Origin: Dryocosmus kuriphilus
Taxonomy: Eukaryota > Arthropoda > Insecta > Hymenoptera > Cynipidae
DNA length: 64,000 nt
Direction of reading: 5' to 3'
Assembly (NCBI GenBank): GCA_038277395.1
Contig: CM076189.1
Location: 216,234,011-216,298,010, forward strand
In this document: positions 47,341-58,155 of the stretch, in pieces
How the letters are laid out: every line of letters starts with the position of its first letter
Numbering within the stretch: position 1 is the first letter of the stretch
The notes under the pieces: generated by a model
The model's database searches: none
Told to the model about the DNA's origin: nothing
The model's input: only the letters and a program-made list of their open reading frames with translations
Made by a program: the position numbers and the translations under genes

Positions 47341-47417
47341 TCTTCACAATTAAATATATGTCTGGAGGTTATGACTAACTATGGAGTCTTTCCTATCCCT
47401 TAACGTAATAGTTCTAA

Positions 47418-49036
47418 TTATCCAGTACTTAAGTTCGCTTTAAATTTGATTAAAATCTAATTAAAAGTTCCTGGTTTGCTCATTAACCTCGAGGGAGCTA
47501 ACTTTTTGGTACTGGATATAATGAATTGTTAATAGGAAGAGGCGATTCTTGCGACTACTTTAAATTATTCTGCGGAACTTGTTAGGATTAAAGAATTCAG
47601 AGAAAAACCTTTAGAAAGTGTCCCAGTCAGCTTTATTCTTTCTCGGGCATGAAAGCATTCGTAAGTGGAAATAGGAGTGTGTAGCAGATTCTGAACGGTC
47701 CAGGCTTGCTGGTCGATATCTCGAAGTAGGTACCTACTTTCAGCGCCTGAATTCGCTCCCTCTACATACTCAATATAATGGTTGAATACTCGACTCTTCA
47801 TTTCTCTCTCTTTTTTTTTCTCATCATTCTCTCTGCTTTCTATTGTATTATTCGTCCAGCTTTTTCCTCCTGTGGGAATAATCCCCATTTCCATCCCTTG
47901 ATCTTCTACTATTATGCGATTCGTTGATTCTTTTGGTTACCAACTGGATTCCCACTCTTTTAGTTTTATTATTTTATAGTTAGTTTGCAGATTTAATTTA
48001 TTTGAATAAATTTAAGTGGATGAGCAATAATTTTTACTAAAATGCGTGGTTTGTGTATGAATAAAATTAGCTGGAAATTTGAGCTTAAAACATCTTAAAG
48101 TATGTGTCCGATACATATTTTAATTAACTTGATACTTTAGGTTAAATAAGCTAGCAAACATATTTTAAGTTTATGATCTAACTTTAATTTTTTTAAATTT
48201 TCGAGATAGCATATAAATTTCAAGTGAAGCCAGATTAAATTTTTAAGTTTACGATATAACTTTAATTTATGAAGTTTAAGAGCTAGCGTAACATTTTTAA
48301 AGTCTAATACCCAGATGACGTTTTTTAAAAGTTTAAAACCTTGAATTAGCTTCAAAATTTAAGTGAATTGGAATAAGTCAGCATAAGGATTTTAGGTTTG
48401 TGAGCTAGATTAATTTTTTTTTAATTTCACGAGGTAGCTTCCATTTTTTAGCTTATGACGAGGTTTACGAGCTGACTTCAATTTTCTTATGTTTTAGAAC
48501 TTAAATTAACTTGACTTAATAAGTTACAATTTGAGCTTAATTTAAACGTACATGGATATCAAACACGTAATTTTAATCTTATTGTTTTGGTTATTTGAAA
48601 AAACTTAAGTTCACGTAAAAAAATTTTCTGATTTTATATCTTGCAATAACAAATTATTAATGATATTGAATGTTATAAAGAAGAAGTAATTTTAAATTCT
48701 TATTTCTTCTAATATAATCCATTGTCAACGGAAAAGTCGTATTTGCATATTATTGAAATTATTATAAAATAATATATCTCTGCAGAAGATTGATTCTAAT
48801 AATAAATTAGAATGTAAAAAGTGTAACAGATATCCAGTATCCAGTTTCCCCAAGAATAGTTGCCTAACAATGTATAATCTTGATTTCAATATGTAAATTA
48901 AGAGGAAACAAGAGTCAAGTTTGAATTAATTAAAAATTAACGTCAGATAATTCCCAATTTTTTTTATTGCATAAAATTGGCGTAAATCAAATTTTATCTC
49001 AAAAAGTATGGGACAAATAGGGAATTGTTAATATGA
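47418..49036. other. AT-rich stretch with weak ~70-bp direct repeats
   Basis: Between about 48140 and 48530 imperfect copies of aagtttatgatctaacttta / aagtttacgatataacttta recur. The minus-strand frame 47565-47894 (109 codons) is not recognised and has no clear exon borders. Nothing else is supported. Confidence 0.4.
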
Positions 49037-50461
49037 GATCGAATCCATTTCAAGTCAGGCAGTTCGTATACTTCAAGTCGCAGAATCTGTTGGCGACGAA
49101 ATATATTGTTTTCGAGAGTAAATTAGGTGATAAGTATTTTGCCGATTTGCAGAAAAAAAAAATTATACGAAGTTATGTGTATTTGAATTTTAAAGTAGGT
49201 TTTTCGAAAATAACTTTTCACAAAATAGAGATATTTAGGTTTTTCTTCCAGAGTCTGCTGAAGTTTATCATTCTCTTTCTAAATCCATCAGAAAAATTAA
49301 AGACGGTTCAAAATAAACAAAATGGCGGCTGTGTTTCTAAAAATGTAACAATTTTATTTTCTCAGAAAACCCATAGTTTATATTTTTTGGCGATTTTATA
49401 AATAATTAAGCCTGGCTAAACCATTTTTGTGTCCAGGAGAATTTTTTTCTCGGTAAAATCGAGTTTTCGCATTTTTCTTGAAAAAAACAGAAGATACAAG
49501 AAAATGTTAACATTAGTTAGCGCCATTAAAAAAGATCTGCAAAAAATACCTTTTTGTCTTTTGTGATATCTTGCAGCGTTTACGGGAAAAATGTGAAAAT
49601 TCAATTTTCGGGGGGAAAAAATCTCGTGCCATCAAGAATGGTTTAACCCGTGCAAATTTGATAGGTTGCTTTCCTTATATAACCAAAACCTTTAAAAAAT
49701 ATATTTATAAAGAATAATAAAGGTGGGGTCTTCCAGAAAATATTTTTTCAGAATTTCAAAATTCGTTGAAAAAAATAATTAAGACTTTCTGGAAGAATCC
49801 TCCTTCTTTATTTTTTAAAAATACTTTCTTAAAGTTTCTGCTTATATAAGGAAGCCATCCTGTCATTTTTACGCGGGCTAAACCATTTGTCAGGCCAGAA
49901 GAATTTTTTTCCCTCGAAAACTGAATTTTTATATTTTTCTCGTAAAAGATGCAGGATATGACAAAAGACAGAGAGGTATTTTTTTGCAGAACTTTTCTAG
50001 TGGCTCTTACTTTAATATTAATATTTGTTAATAACTTTTCGAGAAAACTTACAGAGTGTCTTCCTCATGTAAGGACCAATTATTTGAAAGAATGGACGAA
50101 AAATATAACTATGAGTTGTTTGAGAAAATAAGCTTTTTATATTTTTAGAAAAACAGCCGTCAGTTTCTTTTGTTTTAAACATTCTTTAATTTTTCTCGTG
50201 GATTTAGAAAGAGGACGGTAAACTTCACCGGACTCTAGAAGAAAAACCCAAATATCTCTATTTTGTCAAAAGTTATGCAAGTTTAAAGAAAAAGTTGCAT
50301 TTTTTCGAAAAACCGACTTCAAAATTCAAATACTCATAACTTTGTATACATTTTTTTTTGCAAATCATAAAAATATGTATCACCTAATTTCCTCCCAAAA
50401 ACAACATACGATTCTACGACTTGAAGTGTTAAGACGTGCCCGATGTGAAATGGATTCGATC
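49037..50461. repeat. 1.4-kb foldback element
   Basis: The left end gatcgaatccatttca (49037) and right end tgaaatggattcgatc (ending 50461) are inverted. The arms align toward a centre near 49757, with shared landmarks gctaaaccatttttgtgtcc / ctaaaccatttgtcaggcc, gaagatacaagaaaat, and cacctaattt / aaattaggtgataag. No transposase is present. The frames 49033-49401 and 49949-50131 are arm by-products. Confidence 0.85.
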
Positions 50462-52970
50462 ATCAATTTTTGTAGAACGATAGAAAATTTCAGGCAAATG
50501 TCCAAAAAAGCATTCTCTCGTGTCTCCTCTTAAAACTAATCATATTCCACTGATCATAGATAATATACATATATGTACTCTTAAATCCATAGATTCAAAC
50601 CACAAATTATGCAAAGTTCACTTTAAATAAATTTACCAATAAATAAATTTGTCCTCAGTCTTAATTCTTCACACTAAAGAAACTGTCACCACTATACTCG
50701 TTGCACTATTTCACTTATTCAAATATCTTTTTCACAAGGAAAGTTAAAAACATTTGTTCTCGCCCTGCAACTTTATTGTCAGTACTTTTCATCACAGATT
50801 TGAAGATTCCCTTTTGGCTTCCTTATTTTAGACCAGACTTCAGTGAGCATTTCACGAGTCATGGGGTTTGTAGTCAGATGAAGACCTTCGAAGTTGACGA
50901 TCGAAAGTCCCGCTTTGAAATTAGCGGGAACTAACGACCCTTCGCACTCGAGGGTTGAGTTGCAACTGCATATTGAATGTGATCATGTCTAACAAAGCTA
51001 TCCATCCTTTGGCGTGGGGTCGCAACAACATTACTGCGTCTGCGAATGTAATTCGAGAAGACACTGCTTTACGAGGTTCACGCACTCGCCGCATATTGCC
51101 ACGAGTGTTATGCTCCACTCCACTGTTTCATCTAGATCAATAACATGAAATTAACAGCTAACTAACAGTTTCTCTCGCGTTTAAATTACTCCCGTACTTT
51201 TATTTGTTCCACCCAAAGTCCTATACTTATGTTTTGAAGATCAGCCCAGTTCCTGAACTCGTTCATGCCTTACTTTTTCAAAATTCTGAATTTGTTTATT
51301 GACAAAACATATATTGTTCTAGAAAGAGGTTGTACCATCTTGAGCCACATGATGATATAATATTCAGATGTCTATTTTTCTTGATAACATAAATTTGGAA
51401 AAATCTCTTAATCTATTTTGTTTTATATACGGAGAGCATAATAAATCGCCACTTTTTAACCTTTTTAATCTTTACAAATTGGGGTGCACTCTCTCCTCAA
51501 TGTTGAGAGAATATTGTGGTAGGTTGTTGCCTAGTATGAGTAAACCTTCGGCTTCAAATGAAGTGTACATTTAAAAGAGATTTCTTTCTTTTTCCCCCAG
51601 TTTCATTTTTGTGATACATTCATTTTTGATTACAAAAATGTTAAAGCATTTATCCTAGGTTGGTTAATTGTGTAAGGGTTGTTGAATGTGCTCTATGCAT
51701 AGAAACTCAACACTGCAATTTACAATGCGCCATGTATGCACGTACTTCAGAGACGAGATAACGAAGTACGCATATGGAAACACGACTCGAATACAAGTCT
51801 CTTACCCTGCTTTCGTTTCTAGTCCAGAAACTCGTTTTCTCATTAACTGTTTTTAAATCCATTTGCAGCGATCCTTTTGCATAATTTCCATTTTCCAGAA
51901 CCGGATGGAAAATAGAAATCTTTTCGACTCGTTCATTAGGAATTTCATTTATTCTTTTACTCCCAAGATTTAGGCATTTAAATTTTCCATCATAGCTTTC
52001 GTCAAAGATCAGAGGCTAGTTTTTAGAATATTATTTAAAAATAAACATTAAATATTTGATTTTTATTTGAAATTTAAATTAACACTCTCGCATTTGAAGT
52101 TTCAGTTAAAAAAATATCTAAGAAAATTTTAAAAATATTCTCTATCCTTAGAGCTGAATTCAATAGTTCATCGTATTTTTTATTGCTGATATGTTTGTAT
52201 GTTTTCCATTGATTGTTTAAGTACTATCCGCTATCACCTCATTATATATTATTCTAAAGCACTTGACCTTTTATTTATGAAATTAGTATACGTGCTCCTG
52301 TTCATCGTTACTCTGACGTACACGTGTATCGTTTTACTCAATGGCCGGGAAACCCTATTAAATATCTGTCTCCACAACTTTACCCTTGTTATAGTTATGA
52401 AAGTTTCAAGGTACCTTAAAACTTTAATCATTACAGTTTCGTCCACGATAGAGTTACAAAATAATTATCAAATTCATCTCTTTAATATTCTTCTTCAGTT
52501 CTACATGAATCCTGAAAATTTGAGTTGCTGACTGTCAATTTTTTCCCGCACGCAGCAAAATTTTAAATGAGCTCCTAACCAGAACAATGCTGACACAATC
52601 AGAAAAGCTCTTTTGCTTCTCTGATACTTTTAATACAATAAAATATGTTACATTCAGTAACAAGTTCATATTTAAACCAATACTGTTGAGGAGCTTTGCA
52701 GGTTTTAATACTACAATTTTGCCAACTAAAGTTGCAAATTGTATCAGCATTACTCCAGTCTTTCTAGAATGGTGATACTTTACAAGCTGCGAAAGCTTCT
52801 TCCCATATTTTCCTCTAACGGAATTTTTCGAAGTATTTGTCTTAAAATTACATCAAATGAAAAACTTGACTAGACCCCGGTTTATAATTAAAATATACGC
52901 AGCTTCTTTTAGAAAATTAGATAAACTAGTTTGACTGTTCTAAAAAAAATCTAAATCATTGCAAGAGGAG
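50462..52970. other. Non-repetitive stretch without a supported gene
   Basis: The part 50700-51150 is more GC-balanced than its surroundings, with overlapping short frames on both strands, and could be a promoter or 5' exon. No splice-consistent coding exon could be assigned. The frames at 52199-52531 and 52535-52750 have hydrophobic stretches but match no family I recognise. Confidence 0.35.
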
Positions 52971-52975
52971 CTTAC

Positions 52976-53175
52976 TTTTTCGCGGGGGTGGATCGCACGT
53001 TCTTCAGCTCCATCTCTTTATTCGCGGCATTGTTCTTCTCAGCGTTGTCCTGCGAATTGGGTGGCGCATTTTGCGGATTGAGAGGTCTTGTAACCGGAAG
53101 CGTAGCTGTGTTGTCGCTAGTGGCCGACGCCTCCACCTCGACGGTAGCCACTTTACAATCGCCGCCGCCTACCAT
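52976..53175 (-). CDS. Probable first coding exon of an unidentified gene
   Basis: On the minus strand an ATG in good initiation context (A at -3, G at +4) opens 66 codons plus 2 nt, ending at an AAAAA|GTAAGC donor (phase 2). The peptide starts MVGGGDCKVATVEVEASA and is hydrophilic and low in structure, with Pro/Asn-rich NPQNAPPNSQDNAEKNN. It lies in a GC-rich island (52980-53350) in otherwise AT-rich DNA. Later exons would lie at lower coordinates, but I found none before the otopetrin gene, so the intron may be very long or the exon non-functional. No family is recognised. Confidence 0.45.
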
Positions 53176-53360
53176 CGTGATTTCGGGTCAGGATTAACTT
53201 CCGGACTCCACCTAACCCTGCACAAGAACCCAGATTGAATCCCGAGGACCTTCTAGGATGAGGTTCGGGGATCGCGGCATTGGGGCGAAGCGGAAGCTTC
53301 ACTCCAATGTCGACGACCGGCGCGCGCTGCTCCCGCCATTTTGGTGAACCCAAATCTTTG
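53176..53360 (-). promoter_or_regulatory. GC-rich island, probable promoter/5'UTR
   Basis: CpG-rich sequence (ggcgcgcgctgctcccgcc, gggcgaagcggaagc) directly upstream of the 53175 ATG on the minus strand. It fits a CpG-type promoter; the start site is unknown. Confidence 0.4.
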
Positions 53361-56300
53361 TCCGTCTCTGTTTAATTCCCAACCGACACATCAACCCATC
53401 CTTCTGGCTTCGCTCAATACGATTCGAAAAATCAGTACCCAAATCACGTAACCCTCCCCAAACAACCTCTATTCTCTTTCTTCCTAAATAATTCTTGCGA
53501 TGAGTAACTCGGTTCGTGTTTGGGGCTGTTAAGTATGGAGCTATTCAAGTTCCGAATCAAGGGAAAGCCTCTTTAGCAATACTGTATTTTTATTTGAGGA
53601 TTGAAATAGGAATAGAAGTACTGTATCAGATGAGGGTTCATGATTAGGGTATCACAGCGAAATCTGAAGATCAAGACTATTGTATGAATTCTTCCTGTGA
53701 GAATTCTCCTATTAGATGGATTGTTGGTGTTTGGAATCTGTTATTAGCTTTTGAACTTTCATCATCGACATGGCTCATAAAGACATATGTTAGGATGTGA
53801 CATTAATCCTATGAAGACAGTTTATTTGAAAAGAAAATTTACATCAGATGATGCTTTGTCATGATCACAAGTTGGAATAACACCAAACCAGCTGACAAAA
53901 ATGTCAAGATACTTCAAGTGGATAAATTCTCCCCATGAGCCTATTGGATTTGAAATTGCTGACGTATTGAACGACAAGTTCTACTCTCAAAGGAATGGGA
54001 AGTCGTAACGTGTCATTGAGTTCAAAAGACCTGATGATCTTCAATAAGAAAATCATGTCCCATTGAAGACGAAATGAAAACTTAGATAACCTAAATCCTG
54101 TGTGGTCCCCTCGGATATTTATTTCCTTTCCTCTGGATTCTAAATAAGATTAAGTGGACCTTCTTAGAAATAGCTCAAATTTACCTACTCCAATTCTCTG
54201 ATATCGCACTTCTCCAAGTAGACAAGTCCACACCCTAGTCAAATGCAGTTGTCTAGCCACTCGACCTGGTGGAAAAATACAATTTGCAGGAAAGATACTT
54301 GAAATCAAGGATGGTTTTTACACGCGACAGACACCAACCGAGATGAAACACAAGCTCAGATGAAAAAACCACTCTGCGGGCACCCTTCTGGTTCCCTCCT
54401 TGTTTATTTGCAGACCCTTCTGTCGTGAGGAAACCTCTCAGGTTTTTCACACTTCCCAGATAAGGAGAGATCAGATGGAGTGGGAAAGAGAGGGTTTATC
54501 ACAATCGCCAAGATCGAAAAGGTATAGAGCTGATTGAAAATGTGCACAGATGATGGTCAATCTCGAACTTTTTGATCTCGCGCACTTGCTCGAACGAGCT
54601 AATTAAAACCAAATACACGAGGATCAAACCACTCTCGCTCCGATGACTGATGGCGACTATGACATCAAGGAGCGTAGATGGGATCCTCACCTGGTCGGTG
54701 GTTTTCACGGAAACTGCGCCTGGGTTTGGGAGTTGAGGGTGTACAACGGTTGATGAGAAAAGGGAAGTAGAGAGGACGATAAAAATGGTAGGGAAAGAGA
54801 AGGGCGGTTAGGATAGTAGAGTACGAAGGTCGGTGCGTTGAGAGAGGGAGTATCACGGCGTCTGTCGGCAATATACCTGAATGACTTGGACCACGAATGA
54901 CAGAGGGAGGGTAATTTTGACGAGTCGAGATCGCCGATCACCCTCACAAAAAGGGAGACGAAGATCCACTACGTTTTTGGAACGCGATGAAATGGGGGTC
55001 GAATCACAATCACCGCCCCCAGCATCCCGGAGACTGAGGCTGGCTGGGAGCTCTCTTCCCGGGTAGCAAGAGCTTCTTGCACAAGCGCAGAAGCCACCCC
55101 ATAGTTTCTGTCGTATATCGTTTCGTTTATATCGTCGCGATTCGCGAATCAGGGGATGCCGCGGATCATGTTCCCAATTTTGCGAAATCAACGATTCTTC
55201 CCTGGATTTAGTCTTAATCAATTCTGATTTGGGAGGAATGGGGACTTTGGAGAATTGAGAAATGGGAGAATGGATTATTGAGTAGGTTTTCTTCTATTTT
55301 TTTTATAGGAGTAAAGAAATTTTAATTGCAAATTGTAATATGATGATGGGGGCACAAAGAGTTATCTGTTTAGGGTGGCTATGCATCTCATGTGGGATGG
55401 GGAGAAAGTGAATAAATTAGGCCAGATAATGGGGGAAATAGTGAAACGATATGTGAGTCAGTTCAGCACTGTTCATAATTTATTGATAAACTATCGGTAG
55501 TAGTAGCTTATAGTATATGCATATCGTCAAAAATGAGTGAAGCATCGATAGATGCATTAGTAATTTGCAATTCTACCATTTGAAAACCTATTCAGTTGGA
55601 AAGATATCCAGCATTTGATTCTGTTGGTTTTAAGTATAGTCTCCCTTTATGGAACTGATTGAATAGACTATGAGTTTTGAGCCTACATTCAGATTGTAAG
55701 GTCTAAATACTTTTCGGATTTGCAGTGCCGATTGGGAGATGGGACATTCATAAAGTTGTCTGCAAACAGACCATTGGAAATTACATTAGACCCTAATAGT
55801 CAAAAATGAGTTCTGTAGGTTATTTGGATGTTAAAACTTGGTTTAATTAGAATATTGGAATTCATCAGTTAATTTTGGAATTTCTGCGCTTTAATCTACT
55901 AAGAATTTTAAAGCTATTAACTAAGAAAATGGATGCCTTATTCAGCTTAGTGACAAGTCGTTAACAGAGGGGTCAATACTATAGATAATCTAGATCATAT
56001 ACCAGCAGAGGGTTGTATCTATTATAAGAGGTCATCTATATTCATTGGGATAGGTTATGATAGATTGCGGCAAATTGATTATGAGTGAAAAATTAAGACA
56101 GATGATAGAATAGGTTTAGCGATGAAAGGGAAACAGTTTAACACTATTCTGCAAATAAATATGAATTTGTGATATTGGTACTCTCTCGAGGATTGGACAT
56201 GATTGTAATATAGGGTTGATGAGTCACATAGGTTACTTGTATGTCATAATGCTTCACAGAGGATACATATTATGACTGATTGTGAGATTTAGCATGAGTG

Positions 56301-56683
56301 ATAGTCTGCCAAACGAAAAAACAGATTATGGAGCTTATTGACAAATCGTAATATGCTCAAACGGGGTTGGCAACATATCACATAACGATCATGAGAAATC
56401 AGAGGGTTGAATCGGTTTAAATAGGTCATCTCGATTGGCTGGGATGAATAGAATGACAAATTGATTGGGGCAAAGTGATAATGGGGGAGAAAGTAGTAGA
56501 TAGGATTCGGCAGATATCAGAAATTAGTTGAAGAATAAATACAAGTAAAAGGCTATCATCAATCTAAAGTAAACTCATTAATGTGATGGGAATTTGGGGT
56601 GCAAGAGATTTTATTTGTTTGAAGAGGACATCGAAATCCTTTGAGGCAAATAAATTAGGGCAGGTATCGATTAGGAATGTAGC
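53361..56683. other. Long stretch without a supported gene
   Basis: The part 54250-55230 is moderately GC-rich with overlapping frames on both strands (for example 54853-55221 minus). It may hold 5' exons or regulatory DNA. From 55300 to 56680 the sequence is AT-rich, ends up rich in agattgg/gataggtt words, and shows no repeats with clear limits. Confidence 0.35.
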
Positions 56684-56697
56684 ATTTTGATGTTAGG

Positions 56698-56970
56698 TTT
56701 TTTAACCAGGATTTTAAAATCTAATTTCTGTATGTTAATGTTTTGATCTGCTGGTCACGAGTTAATGCACTAAAGGCATTAAAGTATCTAGTCTGTGAAC
56801 AAATTCTCTCTAGGTCCGCTGGGAATCGAACCCAGGTTTTCAGATTGCCGGTTTAGTGCGCTACCTACTAAGCTACAGAGAGACGAGATTCATTTTTCGC
56901 AGAGTCTTGCAGGTGCCTTTCGATGATATGTCTAACCTGTAAGTAAGTTCCAATCTTATGCTAAAATTGT
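56698..56970 (-). mobile_element. tRNA-derived SINE, inverted insertion
   Basis: Read on the minus strand, the insert contains an A box (tagcttagtaggtagcgc), then a B box (GGGTTCGATTCCC) with a 5-bp T stem. The body is ctagagagaatttgttcaca ... aactcgtgaccagcagatca, and a run of six A ends it. A perfect 14-bp direct repeat, attttgatgttagg, flanks it at 56684-56697 and 56971-56984. About 80 bp precede the tRNA-like head. The anticodon arm does not pair, so this is not a functional tRNA gene. Confidence 0.75.
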
Positions 56971-56984
56971 ATTTTGATGTTAGG

Positions 56985-57110
56985 GGTTCGATTCCCAGTG
57001 GAGCTAGAGAGAATTTTTTCACAGATTAGATATTTTAATGCCTTTAGTTGATTAACTCGTGACCAGTAGATCAGAACGTTAGCATCAAGAAATTAAATTG
57101 TGGGGAATGA
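56985..57110 (+). mobile_element. Second SINE copy, opposite orientation
   Basis: ggttcgattcccagtgg at the B box continues into ctagagagaattttttcaca ... aactcgtgaccagtagatca, about 85-90% like the first copy but on the plus strand. Its upstream part probably lies before 56684 (ggtatcgattaggaatg), so the first SINE appears to have landed inside this older one. Confidence 0.65.
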
Positions 57111-57127
57111 TTTGATGAAGAATAGAT

Positions 57128-58095
57128 GGGTGATTCTCCACGTATTGCAAATTTTGATCATCCAAATTTTCGAAATTTTTTTTCATGATATAAGATAAAA
57201 CGAAATGTGTTCATTATTTTAAAAGGTCAAGAATTCCAAATCCGGAACAAGTCAGAAAAAATAGCAATAATTTTTTCATTTTTAAAAGAAATTTCGTTAT
57301 AGACGCTAAGCGGAATTTTCAGCCTTTGAAAATGAGAGATTTGAAAGAATTTTTTGTGGAAATTTTCTTTGAAAAGTTTCGAAAAATTAATTTGGAAGTT
57401 TGTGGAAATTTTAGGGGAAATATGCGAAAATTCGAGGAAATTTACCGGAAGTTTTCGAGTATTTTTAATATGTTAATATTATAAACAGTGTTATCTAATA
57501 CATTTAATTTTTATCAATTGAAATAAAAAAATTACCAATCAGTTGAGAATTTTACGAAGCTAACGACAATTTATACTCTAAATTGTTTAAATAAATGGTT
57601 TAAATTACACATGCAATAGTCATCCAGATGTTAGTGCCTATAAACAATAGCACCTAATAGGTTAGCAATCCTTAATTGTGACAAAAATGAAGAAAAACAA
57701 ATAGAGGAATAAAAGGGCTGACCAGTGACGCTAGATCGACCAATGACGCAAAAATAATATCAATGTTATAAAAAAATAAATCATAATTATCAACATTGCT
57801 GATATTTTCTAAGTCAGTATCAGCTAGCTAAATAGGATCACACATTATTTAATTTTCTACGTAAGTAATTAACGAATTTATTGTAAACTGCACGAGGGAC
57901 GGGCTGACCTATGACGTACTGACGGTTTGAACTAATTTTAAAGAAAAACTATAATATTAGGAATAACAGTGATTAGTGTTCGTTATTTATAGGCATATAA
58001 ATTATTCTTTCAGAGTAAATTCGTGTCAGTAAGTGAAACCCATTTTTTTTTAAACACCAGGAACATAGAAATTTGCGCTACGTGGGGAATCACCC
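57128..58095. mobile_element. ~970-bp non-autonomous TIR element
   Basis: The ends gggtgattctccacgt (57128) and, reversed, gggtgattccccacgt (ending 58095) match 15 of 16. A 4-bp agat abuts both ends, a possible target-site duplication. The interior is AT-rich, without a coding frame. Confidence 0.6.
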
Positions 58096-58155
58096 AGATA
58101 AAGCTTCAGGAAGATTAGTAATTTTAATTTCAATGAACAGGAACATCATAGGATT

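Larger units (their letters stand above)
43592..47403 (+). mobile_element. Tandem array of Penelope-derived, hammerhead-bearing units (retrozyme-like)
   Basis: Seven head-to-tail copies, three of them close to 623-626 bp and two shortened by internal deletions. Each full unit has a hammerhead-like motif, a short ATGGATAATAACAG leader frame, and a fragment of an ORF ending ILITHADKD. That ending resembles the (K)ADKGN block just before the reverse transcriptase of Penelope-like elements. A perfect 14-bp direct repeat, cgtaatagttctaa, flanks the array at 43578-43591 and 47404-47417. A short agtt microsatellite (about 43597-43631) precedes the first, partial unit. No reverse transcriptase or GIY-YIG endonuclease is present, so the array is non-autonomous. 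The units being about 98-100% alike suggests recent origin or homogenisation. Confidence 0.8.

Noticed and set aside
47565..47894. 109-codon minus-strand frame
   Set aside because: Reasonable composition but no family, no clear start context and no splice-consistent partners.
52535..52750. Hydrophobic minus-strand frame resembling a chemoreceptor tail
   Set aside because: Only a vague hydrophobic pattern; no diagnostic motif and no neighbouring exons.
56817..56890. Possible tRNA gene on the minus strand
   Set aside because: A and B boxes and the T arm are good, but the anticodon and acceptor stems do not pair and the sequence continues into a repeated SINE body.
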